Assembly: GCA_002150815.3 (NCBI GenBank)
Contig: NDFF03000029.1
Location: 1-64,000, forward strand
DNA length: 64,000 bases
Direction of reading: 5' to 3'
Source of the DNA: Grammothele lineata
Taxonomy: Eukaryota > Basidiomycota > Agaricomycetes > Polyporales > Polyporaceae
In this document: piece by piece, positions 1 through 11,801 of the stretch
Position numbering within the stretch: the stretch's first letter is position 1
Layout of the letters: each line of letters opens with the position of its first letter
Program-made: the position numbers and the translations under genes
The notes under the pieces: model-generated
What the model was told of the DNA's origin: nothing
Databases searched by the model: none
What the model saw: only the letters and a program-made list of their open reading frames with translations

Positions 1-60
1 CGGTGGTACCGGCATCGCGACTGCACACTTCCTTTTCCTCATCCTCTCTCCACACCCACC

Positions 61-3000
61 ATGAGCTCGTCCCCATACCCCCCCCCTCCCTCTACTGCCG
101 CAGGCCCCAGCACCGCACGCCCAAACTACTACCGCCCAGCCACAATAGCCGAGCTCGCCGCGCAGGCGCAGGAGAATCTCTGGGATCCATCCAAAGGCCT
201 CAAGCACTGGCTGCGCAGTGCCGAGAAGGCAAGACGAAATGCGGAACTCCTCGTCCAAGAGCGCGATTACGAAAACGCCTTCGTGGAGTACGCGAAGGCC
301 GCCACGATCGTCCTCGAGAAGCTTCCGACCCACAGGGAGTACCAAACGCTGCTCAACGCCGATCAGAGGCACAATCTGGGCATGGTGGGTCGCTGACTTC
401 TCTCGCGTTTGTGGATGAGACTTCCTCCTTGTCACCCTTCTCTCCGCGGAGAAAGCGGACCCGTGTACACGCACACTTCGTCCGTACGGGACACCGCCAG
501 ACTTGCATACACCCCGTGTTGTGTTGCCCGCAACGCTCCCTTTATCCCTTCCTTCATTCACGCTTTCCCCATGGGTTGGTCGTGAGACCAGCTCGCGGCC
601 AGGCAGGCCTGCACGATCTGGCGGCACACGCGATTCTAGCTTTGGAGCTGATCGAGCGTGCCGTCGGTGAGGCGGGTTACTATTCATGCCCGTTACAGCT
701 ACTCGTCAGAGCAGGCGTGCTGCTTTTTGAGATCACTGAATATTTGGCGCGACCGTCTGGTTGACATCCACAGTCTGCATGTACGCGGGATATACCGTGC
801 AAGCGTGGCGCGCAGGGGTTGTCAAGGGCCTTGGTCAGACGATAGATTGAATGTGGAGGACCCCGTGGATATTGTTATCGCATCGTCCACACAAGCCGTT
901 TTGGGTACCAAGACTACGTGTTTTTTTTCTTTCCTGTTATATGAGTTCGACACAAGCTCTATGATGAACTTCTCTCATCACTTGATGTCGACAGAACGGG
1001 CAAGATATCCTAGATAGCCTCAGTCAACTCAAGCCAATACTCGTCGAGCGTTACGAGAAATGGCAGTCCGGCCAGGAGTCAAATTCAGGCTCCACTCCTC
1101 CAGCTCCCAGCCGAGAAGAGGAGCGCGCTCGCGAGGCCAAGGAGGCCGCGCGGAGAGAGGAGGCTTGGAAACAGGCAGACCTCTCGCGACGAGAGGCAGA
1201 GGACCGGGAACGGCTCGCGCGAGAAGAGGCGGCGTGGCGGCAGTCCCAGGAGGCCCGGAGACGCGAGGAGCCGGAGCGCGCGACGCAGACGGAACGGCAG
1301 TGGCGGGAAGAGGAGAACAGACGGTACGCGGCGGAGGAGGCGCGGCGCGAAGAGGAGCGGACACGGCGCAAGGCGGCCGACGAGAAGCGCCGGTACGAGC
1401 AGGACGGTATCGTCCGCAGGCAGCAGGAGGCGGACGCTGCGCGCGCCGCGGCGAGGAGAGACATCACCGCACGACTTAGCCCGTCCCCTGTCGTCCCTCC
1501 ATCGTCGTCGGGCACAGCTCTGCCCATGCGTATGCCTGAGCCAGACATGGGGTCGAGAGCCGCCGGACGATCGGTGCATGCTCCGCAGCCGTCTCGTCCG
1601 GCAGATCCTCACAGCTACGTCGGGCTGCAGACCATGCCTTTGGAGAGCCCAGCCAAATACGAGGATGACTCGTCGACGGACGTCGAGGGCAGCAAGGGGC
1701 AGTGGAGGAGCAGCCGGAACAGCGAGCAGACGCCAACAAAGAGGCCAGTGGCCGGGTACGCAGTTCTTTGTCGCTTGGCCCTAGCATTTTCCTGAACTCT
1801 GCCGCAGTGTCTCGTACCCCCCACCACTGACCACGACGTCGCCACCTCCGCCTGAGCTGGGCTCTATCAAATACCCCTCTCTCATGTCGCAGCACCAGCT
1901 GAAGCAAGGCTACGTCCCCTCCCTCCAATCGATGTTCAGCTCTCCCACCATGTCGCAAGCGCCCGATTCTTCCCTTCTCTTTGAACCGAAACCGAAGTCT
2001 AATGGAAGCAACGGGCTCTACAACCACGTCCTCCCGCCTCAATCTGCGCCCGTTGTTGCCCCCGTGATCCCACCGTACCCAACACATATGCCCGTCCCTC
2101 CATCGTACCGACCACCGACTATGCCCCAGGCTCCCCAGCCGCATCCACAACCGCATTCTAGCCAGCGCGGGCCCTCACCCAACGGCGCACGCGCGCCCCC
2201 ACACCCTTCGCCACACGTACAGCCGCCGCCGCCGCCACAATTCGTACACCACCGCCCCTCCGGCTCTTCCGCGTCCACGTCAGGCGGCGGGCGGATCGTG
2301 CCCGGGTCCTCCAAGGACGCGCAGGCGCCGGAGCTGCGGACGATCAAGCTGCCGCACGACTGCCTCAACAAGTTCCTCGCGATCGCGCGCGTGAACACGC
2401 TCCAGAACCGCGAGACGTGCGGGCTGCTGCTCGGCAAGGACAGGGGCAGCAAGTACGTCGTCACGACGCTCCTCATCCCCAAGCAGCACTCGACGAGCGA
2501 CACGTGCATGATGGACGAAGAAGAACTTGTGCTTCAGTTCACCGAGGAGAGGCACCTTATTACGCTCGGATGGGTACGTCCGCGACGCGACTGGTATCTG
2601 TATGCCGGAGTTGAGCGCTGACGTTGGGTTCTTCCCGGCTGGGCAGATACACACGCATCCCACACAGTCCTGTGAGTGCCCGCGCGCCGTTCTGAGTAAA
2701 CGCCGAATCCCGGACGCTGACGCTGGGAAAACCCCCGGGGCGCAGGCTTCATGTCCTCTGTCGATCTGCACACGCACTCCGGCTTCCAGCGCATGCTGCC
2801 CGAATCCTTCGCCGTCGTCTGCGCCCCGTCCTCCACGCCACAGTGAGTGCCTGATTGCCCCTCCCCACACGGACCCGGGCGCGTTCTCACTTGCGTTCCT
2901 TCGTTGCTTTCCTTGTTCGCCGTAGATTCGGCATCTTCCGCCTAACCAACCCGGGGGGGCTGCAGACCATCCTCGAGTGCACGGCTAAAGAAGCGTTCCA

Positions 3001-3155
3001 CCCCCATCCCGATACCCCCATATACACCGTGAGTGCCCGCCGCCGGTCGTTCTGTCATGTCGCTTCCTCACCTCGCCCCGGCGGCCATACAGGACTGCGA
3101 CAACAGCCACGTACAGATGAAGGAGCTCCCGCTCGAGATCGTCGACCTGCGGTGA
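61..3155 (+). CDS. sst2: AMSH/Sst2-like JAMM deubiquitinase
   Basis: Zinc metalloprotease that trims K63-linked ubiquitin on endosomal cargo (role known from human AMSH and fission yeast Sst2). I read seven exons: 61-384, 995-1755, 1808-2573, 2647-2671, 2746-2842, 2926-3028, 3093-3155; the lengths sum to an in-frame 712-aa protein. The N-terminal ~110 residues form a USP8-dimerisation/MIT-like helical region. A long Glu/Arg-rich coiled coil follows (exon 2), then a Pro/Ser-rich linker, then the MPN/JAMM domain. The metal motif is assembled across introns: IHTHPTQS, then SSVDLHTH, giving the HxH-x(7)-S-x(2)-D pattern; the upstream catalytic Glu lies in ETCGLLLGK. The protein ends in the EIVDLR type of tail typical of AMSH. 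ATG 61 has a good context (cccaccATG). The first intron is about 610 nt, far longer than the others. The family call is secure; exon 2 borders are less so. Confidence 0.9.
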
Positions 3156-3936
3156 ACCCCCCTCCATCGTCGCTACTCCCACTAATCACCCTCCCCGCCC
3201 CTCCTCATCCACACTCATGTGTCCATACTGTATACACTTTGTACCTCCACGCCGCCCCCGAGGCGCTCTGTATGCTTCCCCGCCATGCCTAACAACCATC
3301 TGTATCGCTGTAACCCCCCGCTCTGCCTGCACATCGCTACCCTACCACCCGCTTCGCTGCTTCACCGGTTCACCCCCTGCCCCTGAGTGAGTCTCCCGCT
3401 TGCGGGCCCGCCGCGGCTCTCCGCTGCCAGCCAGGCGCCGGCCCTTTTACCCCTTCGTCTTTTACCGTGCCCTCACCATCACGTCATCTACATAGGATAG
3501 GATCCCATTGCAATCTCCCTCCCCTTTCTCCTTCGCGAAGGTTTCTTGTGTCGTGTCTGTTTTACCAGTCTCTCCTCTCTCGCCGCTCACGTTCCTTGGG
3601 GTTTCTCCGTTTGTCCGTCCGAGCGGCGTGGCGTCGCGCGCTCGTCACCGTCCGTCACCGTCTATGTCTCCGTCATGGTAGGCTGGGCGCTAGCTACAAT
3701 ACATCCATTACGTTCGTGAACCCAAACAATACAGTCGTGGCGCGCATCGAGAAGCCGTAAGCAAGAAGGAAACCGCGTGGGCGAGGGACTAGGGTACTAG
3801 AGGGTAAGTAGGGCACGCCGTGCAGCGGGGGAGCCGGCGCGAGCGAGCGAAGGGAGGGAAGGGAGTTCCATCGTCAGTAGAGGAAAAGGCGCGGTGGCTG
3901 GGGACGAGATGCATCGGACCTCTTCCGGGCCGCGCC
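3156..3936. other. Intergenic, convergent 3' regions
   Basis: Pyrimidine-rich sequence between the stop codons of the deubiquitinase and the inositol transporter. An open frame at 3467-3760 has no recognisable domain and looks like chance. It most likely holds the two 3' UTRs. Confidence 0.5.
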
Positions 3937-6243
3937 TCACGCAGAGGACTTGGACTCGTCGTCCGCGGCGGGCGGCGCGCCTCCCCGCATAAGCGCGAGC
4001 TTCTCCGCGCGGAGCCGCTCGCTCTCCTTGATCCCGAACCCGTTCCTGAACACCAACTGCACCTCCTCCAAGCTCAGCCCCGCCGTCTCCGGCAGGCAGA
4101 ACACGCAGAAGAGCCACCCGAGCAGGCAGAGCCCGGCGTAGAAGCCGAACGCGCCCGCGGGGGTGATGGCGTCCATGAGGGAGAGGTAGGTCGCGCCGAT
4201 GAGGAGGTTCCCCGCCCAGTTGGTCGTCGTGGCGAGCGAGGTGCCGATCCCGCGCGTCTCGAGCGGGAAGAGCTCGCCCTGTTGCCAGGGGACGTTGCCG
4301 AGCCCGGTGGCGTAGGAGGCGACGTAGACGATCATGGAGAGGAGGACGATCGCGGACCAGGCTTGTGAGTATTGCGTGCCGTCGACGAGGTTCCCGCCCG
4401 TCTTGAGCGTGAGGACTGCGTTAGGCGGAAGTGATTAGTAAGTCGAGGAAAAGAGGGAGGCAGGAATGACATACAGTGGAAGGCGACGCTGGCGAGGGTG
4501 AGGCCGACAACCATGCCCGGGGCGGACCAAATCATGATCCTGCGGCGGCCGATAATATCGATGTACTTGAGCGCAACGAGGGTGAAGATAAAGTTGGTAC
4601 CCGAGACGATGAGGCCGACCGCCGTCGGCTGGTCGAACCCGATCTCCTTGAAGAGCGTGGCTGGTTTGGGCATGCATCAACAATGCGCGGATTCGGACAG
4701 CTGAAGGGTTCGGGAATCGTGTGCTCACCACTGTAGTACATGAGCTATTCGGGAACAAAGATGAGTAAGACGGTATGACATGCGGAGGAGAGGCGCGCTT
4801 ACAGTGTTGAATCCGCACAGTTGCTGGTAGCCTTGAAGACCACAGCCAATAACTTGAACGAATGCTGTCAGTATCGCAATTCTCGCCACGGTGATAGAAA
4901 ACACATACTAAGGGCGCGACGGTTGACCGGGTTGGAGAGGATGAGACGCACGCGCTGGAGCAGTGTCGTCGAATTCGTGATCTCGACGCTCTTCTTGACA
5001 GCCGCATTCAGCGCCTTGACCTGTTCCGCATCACAACGTCAGCCCAACGCATATATGCTGAGAAACGGGACCAAACCTTGAGATCAATCTGGTCAGGACT
5101 AGCGTAGGAGTAGATCTTGCCCATAATCGCGTGAGCAGCCTCGAAGTTCTGCCTCTGAATCATGATACGAGCTACAAAACCACCTGAGGTGAGTGGCACT
5201 GCCACAGATAATACTGCGCATATAGGCACTTACGCGACTCGGGGAGCAGGAAGAGCAAGAAGAATTGCAGCCCGGCCGGGAGGGCGCCAAGGCCGACCAT
5301 CCAGCGCCAGCCGCCGGGCGTTCTCTCGAAGGCGGCGTCGATGGCGTAGGCAATGACCTGACCGAGAGTGATCATGACAACGTTGATAACAACCATACGG
5401 CCCCGCAAGCGTGTTGGGGAGAGCTCTTGGATGTACAAAGGCGCAACGCAGGAGGCGATACCGACGCCGAAGCCGATGAGGAAGCGGCCGCCGACCTAAA
5501 CGGACCCATGAGCGAAGGGGTTCGAGATAGACGTAGAGAGTCAGTACAAGACGTACCATAGACCAGACAGTGTGGCAGACGGCCTGCCCGATAGCGCCGC
5601 CAATGAAGATGACGTCTGCGATGCCGAGGACGGGCCTACGACCGAGGAAGTCGCTCATCATGCCGGCGATGAGACCGCCAAGCAATGCGCCGAGCGTTGT
5701 GGACGATGTGATCAATTCCTGAAGACCAGGGGGGATATGTTGGCCATAGTAAACGGCTCGGTACAAGACAGACGCACCTTCTGTCCCGAAGACAGCTCCG
5801 CGGGACCGAGATCACCGCCAATCGTCACGAGAGCTCCAGAAATCACACCGGTGTCATAACCTGTGCAGTGTATAACATATCAGCGCCCACATACTAAACA
5901 GAAGCAGCGCATACACGCACCGAAGAGAAGACCGGAAATGGAGGCGCACGCAACGAGGAGCCATACGAACCATGAGGTGCGTTCCTCGCCTTCGGCGACG
6001 ACCATAGCCTCGGAGATCTCCCCAGATGCGGCTGCACCCTCAATGTCTTCCACGCTATGAATAGGAGCGGTAAGCGGCGGGCGTGGGTGGGGGGACATGG
6101 AGGGGTACAGACCCGACCGCGGCCGAGCCACAGCGTGGGTAGGCATTTGCGGCACGAGGTGGCTGAAACGGAGGCGTACGGGAGGAGAAAACTTACAGCT
6201 GGGCGTCAGTCGAGCCCTTCTCGCTTGTAGAAGGCTTGGACAT
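3937..6243 (-). CDS. ITR1: MFS myo-inositol transporter (Itr1/Itr2 type)
   Basis: Plasma-membrane proton/inositol symporter of the major facilitator sugar-transporter family. The start is ATG at 6243-6241, beginning MSKPSTSEKG, and the stop is at 3937-3939. Many short introns interrupt it, the first right after codon 16. Visible family signatures: LLFGYDTGVISGAL in TM1, DFLGRRPVLG (loop 2-3), PLYIQELSPTRLRGRMV, PESPRIM, the inositol-type QQLCGFNTLMYYSAT, IIGRRRIM, and PWQQGELFPLETRGIGTS in the second half, then NWAGNLLIGATYL and FCLPETAGLSLEEVQ. The last pieces match Itr1 better than hexose carriers. The N-terminus is acidic and cytosolic; the C-terminal tail is short (about 40 aa, ending DDESKSSA). 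It is a single intact gene. It closes the left conserved block before the repeat island. Substrate is inferred from homology only. Confidence 0.88.
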
Positions 6244-8319
6244 GGTCGGAATGCGGGCGGTGGTGGACGGCGAAAGGCGGGGAATGGGGGGATGTGCGGT
6301 GGCTGCGACACGGCGGGAGGAGGAGAGCCGCCATCGGTCTTATACGCGCTGTCGAGGACGGAGCAAGGTCGAGCGGGTTCGACGAGTTCGACGCCTGATT
6401 GGAACCTCTTCAACCTTTCTCCTTCTCCCCTTCCCCTTTCGGCCGTCCCACGAGCGCCTACGCCCTCGCTTACCCCGGACCGTACCCCGCATCGACCTCT
6501 CCTCTGCCCTCCGTTACCCCGCATCCTCCCGTGAACCTCTCCACTCCAGCCTCTCTTTCCTCGCGCATAGGTTAATCGCTGTTTGCGACCCTTACGCCCG
6601 TCGCTTATCGCCGATGCTCAGGATGTCCGGTCCGACCGCGACCGTGACGTCGCCTCCCAACGCTGCCAAATGTCGTCATCCACGCCGGCCACGACGGTCA
6701 CCAGACCGTTCGCAGGGAGCGCAAGAGGGCCCAAAAGAAAGTCCCTCCACCTCCCCACGTCGCCCGCTGCCCCACGTGAAGGATGCTGCGTGCGCTACGA
6801 CGCTCGCGGGGGTACCGGCTGTACGTATACCACCCATAACGAGGGAGCGCGCCGCTTAACCCACCCCGCAGACGAGCATCATTCAGTTCGGTCATGCGAC
6901 CACGACGCGCTCCCGGGCCGCCATACATACCAAGCGGCACGAGTAGAGCTGATCATGGGCGTCTTCCCTTTTCCCTACTTCCACCTTACCCCGCACTCAT
7001 CGGTCCGAGTTCCGATGCCTTTTAGTCGGCCAAGCCACAACGCAACACTACGAGCTCCTCATTGGGATCGCCAACGCCCCCCAAGCGATGCACAATTGCA
7101 ATTATCGCAACGGCTATTGGTGCGCCCCGCGCTGTGTGTTCAGTTTTTGCGGGAATGCGGGGTAGCTGCGCTCCCTCGAGCAGAAAACACGAGATGCTGT
7201 GGGCAGGCAAGACCACGATGAGAAATGGCCCTCGTCATGTGTTGGGTGCGGGTGTTGGGTGCGGATCGGGCCAGTAGCGGGTAATAAGTTTTGAAATACT
7301 CCTGCAACATTCTGGTAATGTGTCGGGATCCTCGTTTAAGAAGTACGGAATATACTTACAGTAAATGAAGGTTCCGACTCTTGTCGTCCGGGAGCCTAAC
7401 GTCCTAGTACGCCCGCTTCAAGTTCTGGCAATGACGCCATCTCGAGATGACATTGCTTGGACCGGACTTCTGAATATGTTTACTGCTTGACGGAAGGGCA
7501 GGCTTTTGACATGCTTAGTAGAAATACACGGGATGTCTAAAGGGGGACGGTGATAATAAATTGTAATCAGTTGCTCAATGTTCGTAGAAATTTTGGTGAG
7601 TGCTCCCTCGTCTAACTCATATAACACGGAGAGCGAAAGGTTTACATATGGGCAGAATAACACAAGCTTTCACGCTCTATCAAGACCAGAGTCGGTCCGA
7701 CGTCCGAAGCTGCTTGGTTAGCCAAGGCACCTCACCCGTTTTCATGACCGCCTGAGTCCCCGAAGTGGTGATTTCCGATTGGAATCCAAGCGGCGGTCAC
7801 TATCTAGGATGCGCCCCGCATCATACGTCCGCTTGATGCGGGAATGCGGGGTATCCGGCCGTTCCCATGACTGAAAGAGAAACCGAATGGGCGAGGCCAA
7901 GTCGGGAGAAAGGTTTTGGTCTCCTTCTCATAGTCCCGACTTGTCATGCGCGTACAGCGACCTGTTCAAAGTTTGGTCGTGAGCCTCCCATACCTCACTC
8001 GTTTCCATACTACCTCGCGCTCGTCGGTCCGACATCCGACCCGTCATTTCGCCAACGTACGGCGCCGCACTTCGAGCCAGTGTCTGGGACGTACAGGATC
8101 CTGTCAGTGCTACGCGGATTGTGATTCAGGCGGCGTCCATCAGAGTACTTTACGCCGTGCTTTCGCTTCTTGCGGGGTAGAGTCGCGGGCGCGCGAAGAG
8201 CTCCGCGTTGAGTGCTTGTCCCCCGGGTGTCGGACAATACACGATGCGCCGCCCCTCACCTATGGTGCGCGTTCGCAACACTCGACAACACACGAGATTA
8301 TGAGAAACTCGGAGCGAGA
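6244..8319. other. Intergenic; ITR promoter and decayed repeat fragments
   Basis: The first ~350 nt are the likely promoter of the inositol transporter. A possible small spliced reading frame on the plus strand (about 6619-6943, intron about 6823-6872) cannot be tied to any family. From about 6950 onward, short stretches resemble the far 5' parts of the 3.27-kb units. Examples are the block around 6965-7020 compared with 11370-11420, and the near-identical GCGGGAATGCGGGGTA at 7150 and 7840. No intact copy of the orphan gene is present here. Confidence 0.45.
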
Positions 8320-8376
8320 GATATGAAATGCATAATTAAGGGGAAAATGCTCGGGGACATGGCCGACAGGTCTGCA

Positions 8377-8385
8377 TAGTGTACA
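8377..8385 (-). promoter_or_regulatory. Possible Puf-type 3' UTR element, gene A
   Basis: On the gene strand this reads TGTACACTA, which fits the 9-nt UGUANANUA pattern bound by Puf4-class RNA-binding proteins. It lies about 150 nt past the stop and is matched at the same place in genes B and C. Confidence 0.35.
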
Positions 8386-8535
8386 AGTATTCATAGAAAA
8401 TCATCTGAAATACCCTGCCCATGTTGCGGTCAACATTCTCTTCACGTACACCATCAAGACACGCACTCACCTGACTCGTCCCTTCAATGGCTCGTCTCCT
8501 AACTCCGACCCACGTCTCACCGCGCCCGCCCCGCC

Positions 8536-9816
8536 TCAATCCCTCCTTCCACATTTCTCTGCCATGCGCCGCCGCTTATATTGCGAGTTCTCATAGTTCC
8601 TCATTGTAGCTGGCTTCACCCAACGGGGAAGGCCGCTATCGAGAACATGGAGCACGTACCCGTTCAAGTCCGAGTCCCGGTCCGCCGGGTCCTCAGGATA
8701 CTCGTCCCCAACGTGAATCCTCTTCCACAGCCCCTTGCGCCGCCCGCGCCCCACAATCAGACCGTCAAGTTCGTCCTCCGCGACGCTCTCGGGGACGACG
8801 CGGAAGACCCACAGCTGCATGCCCCGCTCGTGGCGGTGGATGTAGATGTCGCCGTGCCCGGGCCGGCCCGGGAGCCCGTCGAACACGCTCGACCCGTTCG
8901 GGAGGGGCGACTCGGACTGGGAGAAGAACCAGCACTTGCTGCGGGTGGTGCCCCGGATCTTGAAGGTGTTCCTCTGCGGAATGATGCGTTTCCTGTGCAA
9001 AGTAGCGTAGTTAGGACTTGTAGTGCGTCTCGAGGAAGGTGCTTGAACGGAGGAGCGAGGATCGGGGCGTTGTGATATAACATATCGGAAACTGACTACT
9101 CACTTCTCGCGCTTCACCTTCACGCTGGGGCGTTCAGTGGAGACGGACCCTCCGGGCACGTTGCTGGAGACCGCAGCCTGGACCGGTTGAGTGGCCTGGT
9201 TATTCATCGTAGGGGCGTTGGTGTAAGACGCGTAGTCGTTGGTGGAATGCGCGGCTGCGCTTGCGGGGGAAGCTTTGGTCTCGCAGGGTTGTTGGCGTTT
9301 AACGGGGCTAGCGGGAGGCGTGGGGATACTGTTCGAGGACTCAACAGTGCCAACCGGCGATGCACTGGGTCCGGCGGGCTGTTGGACTTGGGAGGCGGTC
9401 ATAGCGAATGGACTAAGGTTCAAAGTTAAAACGCCGGGTCCTCGAAATGAGGAGCACGAGCTATGAGGACTTACATGCCGAAAGCCGGCAAGATGCCACC
9501 ACACCGCTCGAGCATATTCCTATCAAGCTTGTACGTGATGTCTGCCGTCTGCGCGTGCCAGTCCTACCAAACAGAGGCAGATGCTATTGAGCCCGGCTCG
9601 AGCTAAGAGACTTGCCGGCGTTAAACGACTTACGATAGAAACCTTCGCTGACATATACTGAGTGGTGATACCCGTCATAGCTGGCTGTGGGGATTGGACC
9701 GCGATTGGCATAGGCGCGACGTCGCTGGACTGAGCGACGGGCGCGGTGCACGATCGCCTAGGTAGAGAACCGGGGGAGACATTCGCAGCAGAGTTGTCTG
9801 GCGCTTGATAGTTCAT
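8536..9816 (-). CDS. Orphan tandem family protein, gene A
   Basis: I do not recognise this family. Four exons (9634-9816, 9475-9563, 9104-9412, 8536-8992) join in phases 0, 2, 2 to a 345-aa protein. Residues 1-61 are low-complexity Ser/Pro/Gln/Ala. A short exon of about 30 residues begins DWHAQTADITYKL. Residues ~92-193 are again disordered and end basic (VKVKREK). The last ~150 residues form the conserved domain: KRIIPQRNTFKIRG, W/F-rich SQSES, GHGDIYIHRHERG, QLWVF, GDEYPEDPAD, GYVLHVLDSGLPRWVKPAT, then an Arg/Lys tail (YKRRRMAEK) that could be a nuclear localisation signal. No signal peptide or membrane segment is visible. It shares exon count and phases with genes B and C on the same strand. 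Start ATG 9816 aligns with those of the paralogues. Existence as a gene is well supported; function is unknown. Confidence 0.8.
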
Positions 9817-9934
9817 TCTCTGACGCTTTACCGAGAGTAGGAGCTGAGAACAGGTACGCAGAGGGGTGTAGGTGTAGGCGAGTCTTGTACGGTGGCACCA
9901 CAGTTTGATGAGGGAAACTCAGCGGCGCGGGGTG

Positions 9935-9965
9935 CCTCTTTTAAGTATTTGTGCCACTCGCTCTC
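9935..9965 (-). promoter_or_regulatory. TATA-box block, gene A
   Basis: On the gene strand: GAGAGCGAGTGGCAC followed by AAATACTTAAAAGAGG, about 125 nt upstream of the ATG. The same paired block precedes genes B and C, which supports it as the core promoter. Confidence 0.55.
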
Positions 9966-10211
9966 GGGCCCGAAGCCGTAGCGTACAGTTGTAGGTACGA
10001 GCAGCCTCGCGCGCACGATCGTGTTTGCATCGTCTTTGTCGTCCGCCCTGTACTATTCGCCCTGCGACGGAGACTCGTGTTGAGTCAGCCGATCGCCGAC
10101 ATCAATAAAGATGCCTTGTGGCAGGTGTGCCACTGGAGTGCCCTGCTTACAGGTACCAGGAGCTGAGCCCAGGCGCTGCCGACGCGTTTGTTCAGCTGGT
10201 TCTGGTGCGGG

Positions 10212-10230
10212 GGTTGCTTTGTAACAACGT
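10212..10230. promoter_or_regulatory. Conserved palindrome upstream of gene A
   Basis: GGTTGCTTTGTAACAACGT contains GTTG...CAAC arms around the core TTGTAACAA, an interrupted palindrome. It is identical in the upstream regions of genes B and C although the surrounding sequence has diverged, so it may be a factor-binding site. The factor is unknown. Confidence 0.4.
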
Positions 10231-11648
10231 GCCAAGCGCGCGGTACGCACCTCGAACCCTAAACTCTAAGGTTATCTGGGGGGCGTGTCGGGACACAAGA
10301 CACGGATTCAAGTGAGTGGCACCCTAAGATAATGCGATCGAACGTTGACAAGTCAGCACCGCCGCGGCGGCCTCGGTTCTACGATCGAGGTCACTCGGAA
10401 CTCACCATCGCATACGGCTGACTTTGCAGCGAGGAAGGGGAGAGGCCCAGGCTGTGGATGAGGCGTGCGAGCGCTGCTATCGCCCGTGTCTACCCAAACG
10501 AGAAGCAACCGGGAACGTGGATCGTGTTCAACAGGAATCTCCCGGACGCCCATCGTCGTGCATTGTAGCCATGCTCTGGCCGTCGCGTTAAGGTTCCCCG
10601 GACTCTGGTCAAAGAAGAACGGCAGGCTTTAGGCCTGCAGAAGTCGGATGAGGAGAAAGGGACTCGACGTGCGACTGCCACGCACCCGAAAGAGATAATG
10701 CAGGCGGCGGGGTGTCGGCTAGTACGACGCGCGATGCCTCCCGATCAAAGTTGCTCTCTTATGTCGGTTCTGAAGTTATCAGCCACTGTTCAAGAAGCAA
10801 AGTTACAGCCTGACTTACTGACAAACGCTGAACGAGTTGGTCGTACCAGGCGGAACCACGGGTGCGGAAATGAAGTGCTGGAACAAGCCAGAGTCCTCAC
10901 AGTCCTCGAGCCATGTCTTTCGAAATCTGAACACTTGAGCCTTCTAGGACAAAGCAACGGCTGGGGATTCGGGAAGTACGAAATCCTTCGAGGGTCCGAA
11001 TCGCCGCTGCAGTGGCACCTACCTGCACGCAGTGGCACATTCCTATAGAATACGCTATTTGATTCAAAAAAAAAAAGTGGCACATTCCTGCACTAGAACA
11101 TGGTAGAGAGGCGCGTGCAGGATGCAGTTGATATCTAAGAAGCTCCGGGAATCTCCTTCGAGTCAAAGATCGTCGACAAGCAAGTCGATTGTGCCGCTGG
11201 AACACGAGGCTATGACGAGGCCCAGTGGGAGTTGGGCGCTTAACGGCCCGGCGGCGGCGGCCATGCATCATTGCGCAGGCGCGCATTGCGGCCTCCGGTG
11301 CGCTTTCTTATACAGCGTCGTGCAGCCATTTATACGGACGCTTGTTAGAAACCCGATAATGAACGTTCTGTTTCTCCCCCACTTCCGTCTTATGCCGCAT
11401 TCATCGCTCCGAAGACCGTCTTATGACCGCGGTAAGCGAGGCCGCAGTACTGTGACGGCAGTCTTGTTCTAAACACATCGAGTTCCCTGCTAACGAGAGG
11501 CAGACAATAGATATCGCGTTGCTTCATACTTACGGCGCACGTTCTCAGTATCCAGCCAAAGAATGAAGGTGCCAGAATCTCGGAGCAAGAGACATGGAAT
11601 GCATAAATAAGGGTAAAAACCCTCTGAGCCAAGACCGACACGCCTGCC

Positions 11649-11657
11649 TATTGTACA
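11649..11657 (-). promoter_or_regulatory. Possible Puf-type 3' UTR element, gene B
   Basis: Gene-strand TGTACAATA, about 145 nt after the stop; it fits UGUANANUA and is positionally equivalent to the elements after genes A and C. Confidence 0.35.
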
Positions 11658-11801
11658 TATATTCGTAGGAATTCATCCGAAATATCCTGTCGGCGTCGTC
11701 ATCAGCATGATATTGATCGACATCGTCCACAAAGAACGCTCACTTGACTCGTCCAACGACTAGCCTTCTAGCTGTGACCCACGCCTCCCTGCTGATCTGT
11801 C

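Larger units (their letters stand above)
8320..11575. repeat. Tandem unit 1 (about 3.27 kb) with orphan gene A
   Basis: First of three direct, diverged copies. The copy is recognised by the same order of blocks as in units 2 and 3. Read along the minus strand these are a far-upstream block (about 11170-11450), a middle block (10560-10700), the TTGTAACAA palindrome block (10180-10245), the TATA block (9935-9965), the four-exon gene (8536-9816), and a 3' block with GAATGCATAA and TGTACACTA (8325-8400). Boundaries are approximate. Non-coding as well as coding parts are duplicated, so this is segmental duplication and not retrocopying. Confidence 0.75.
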
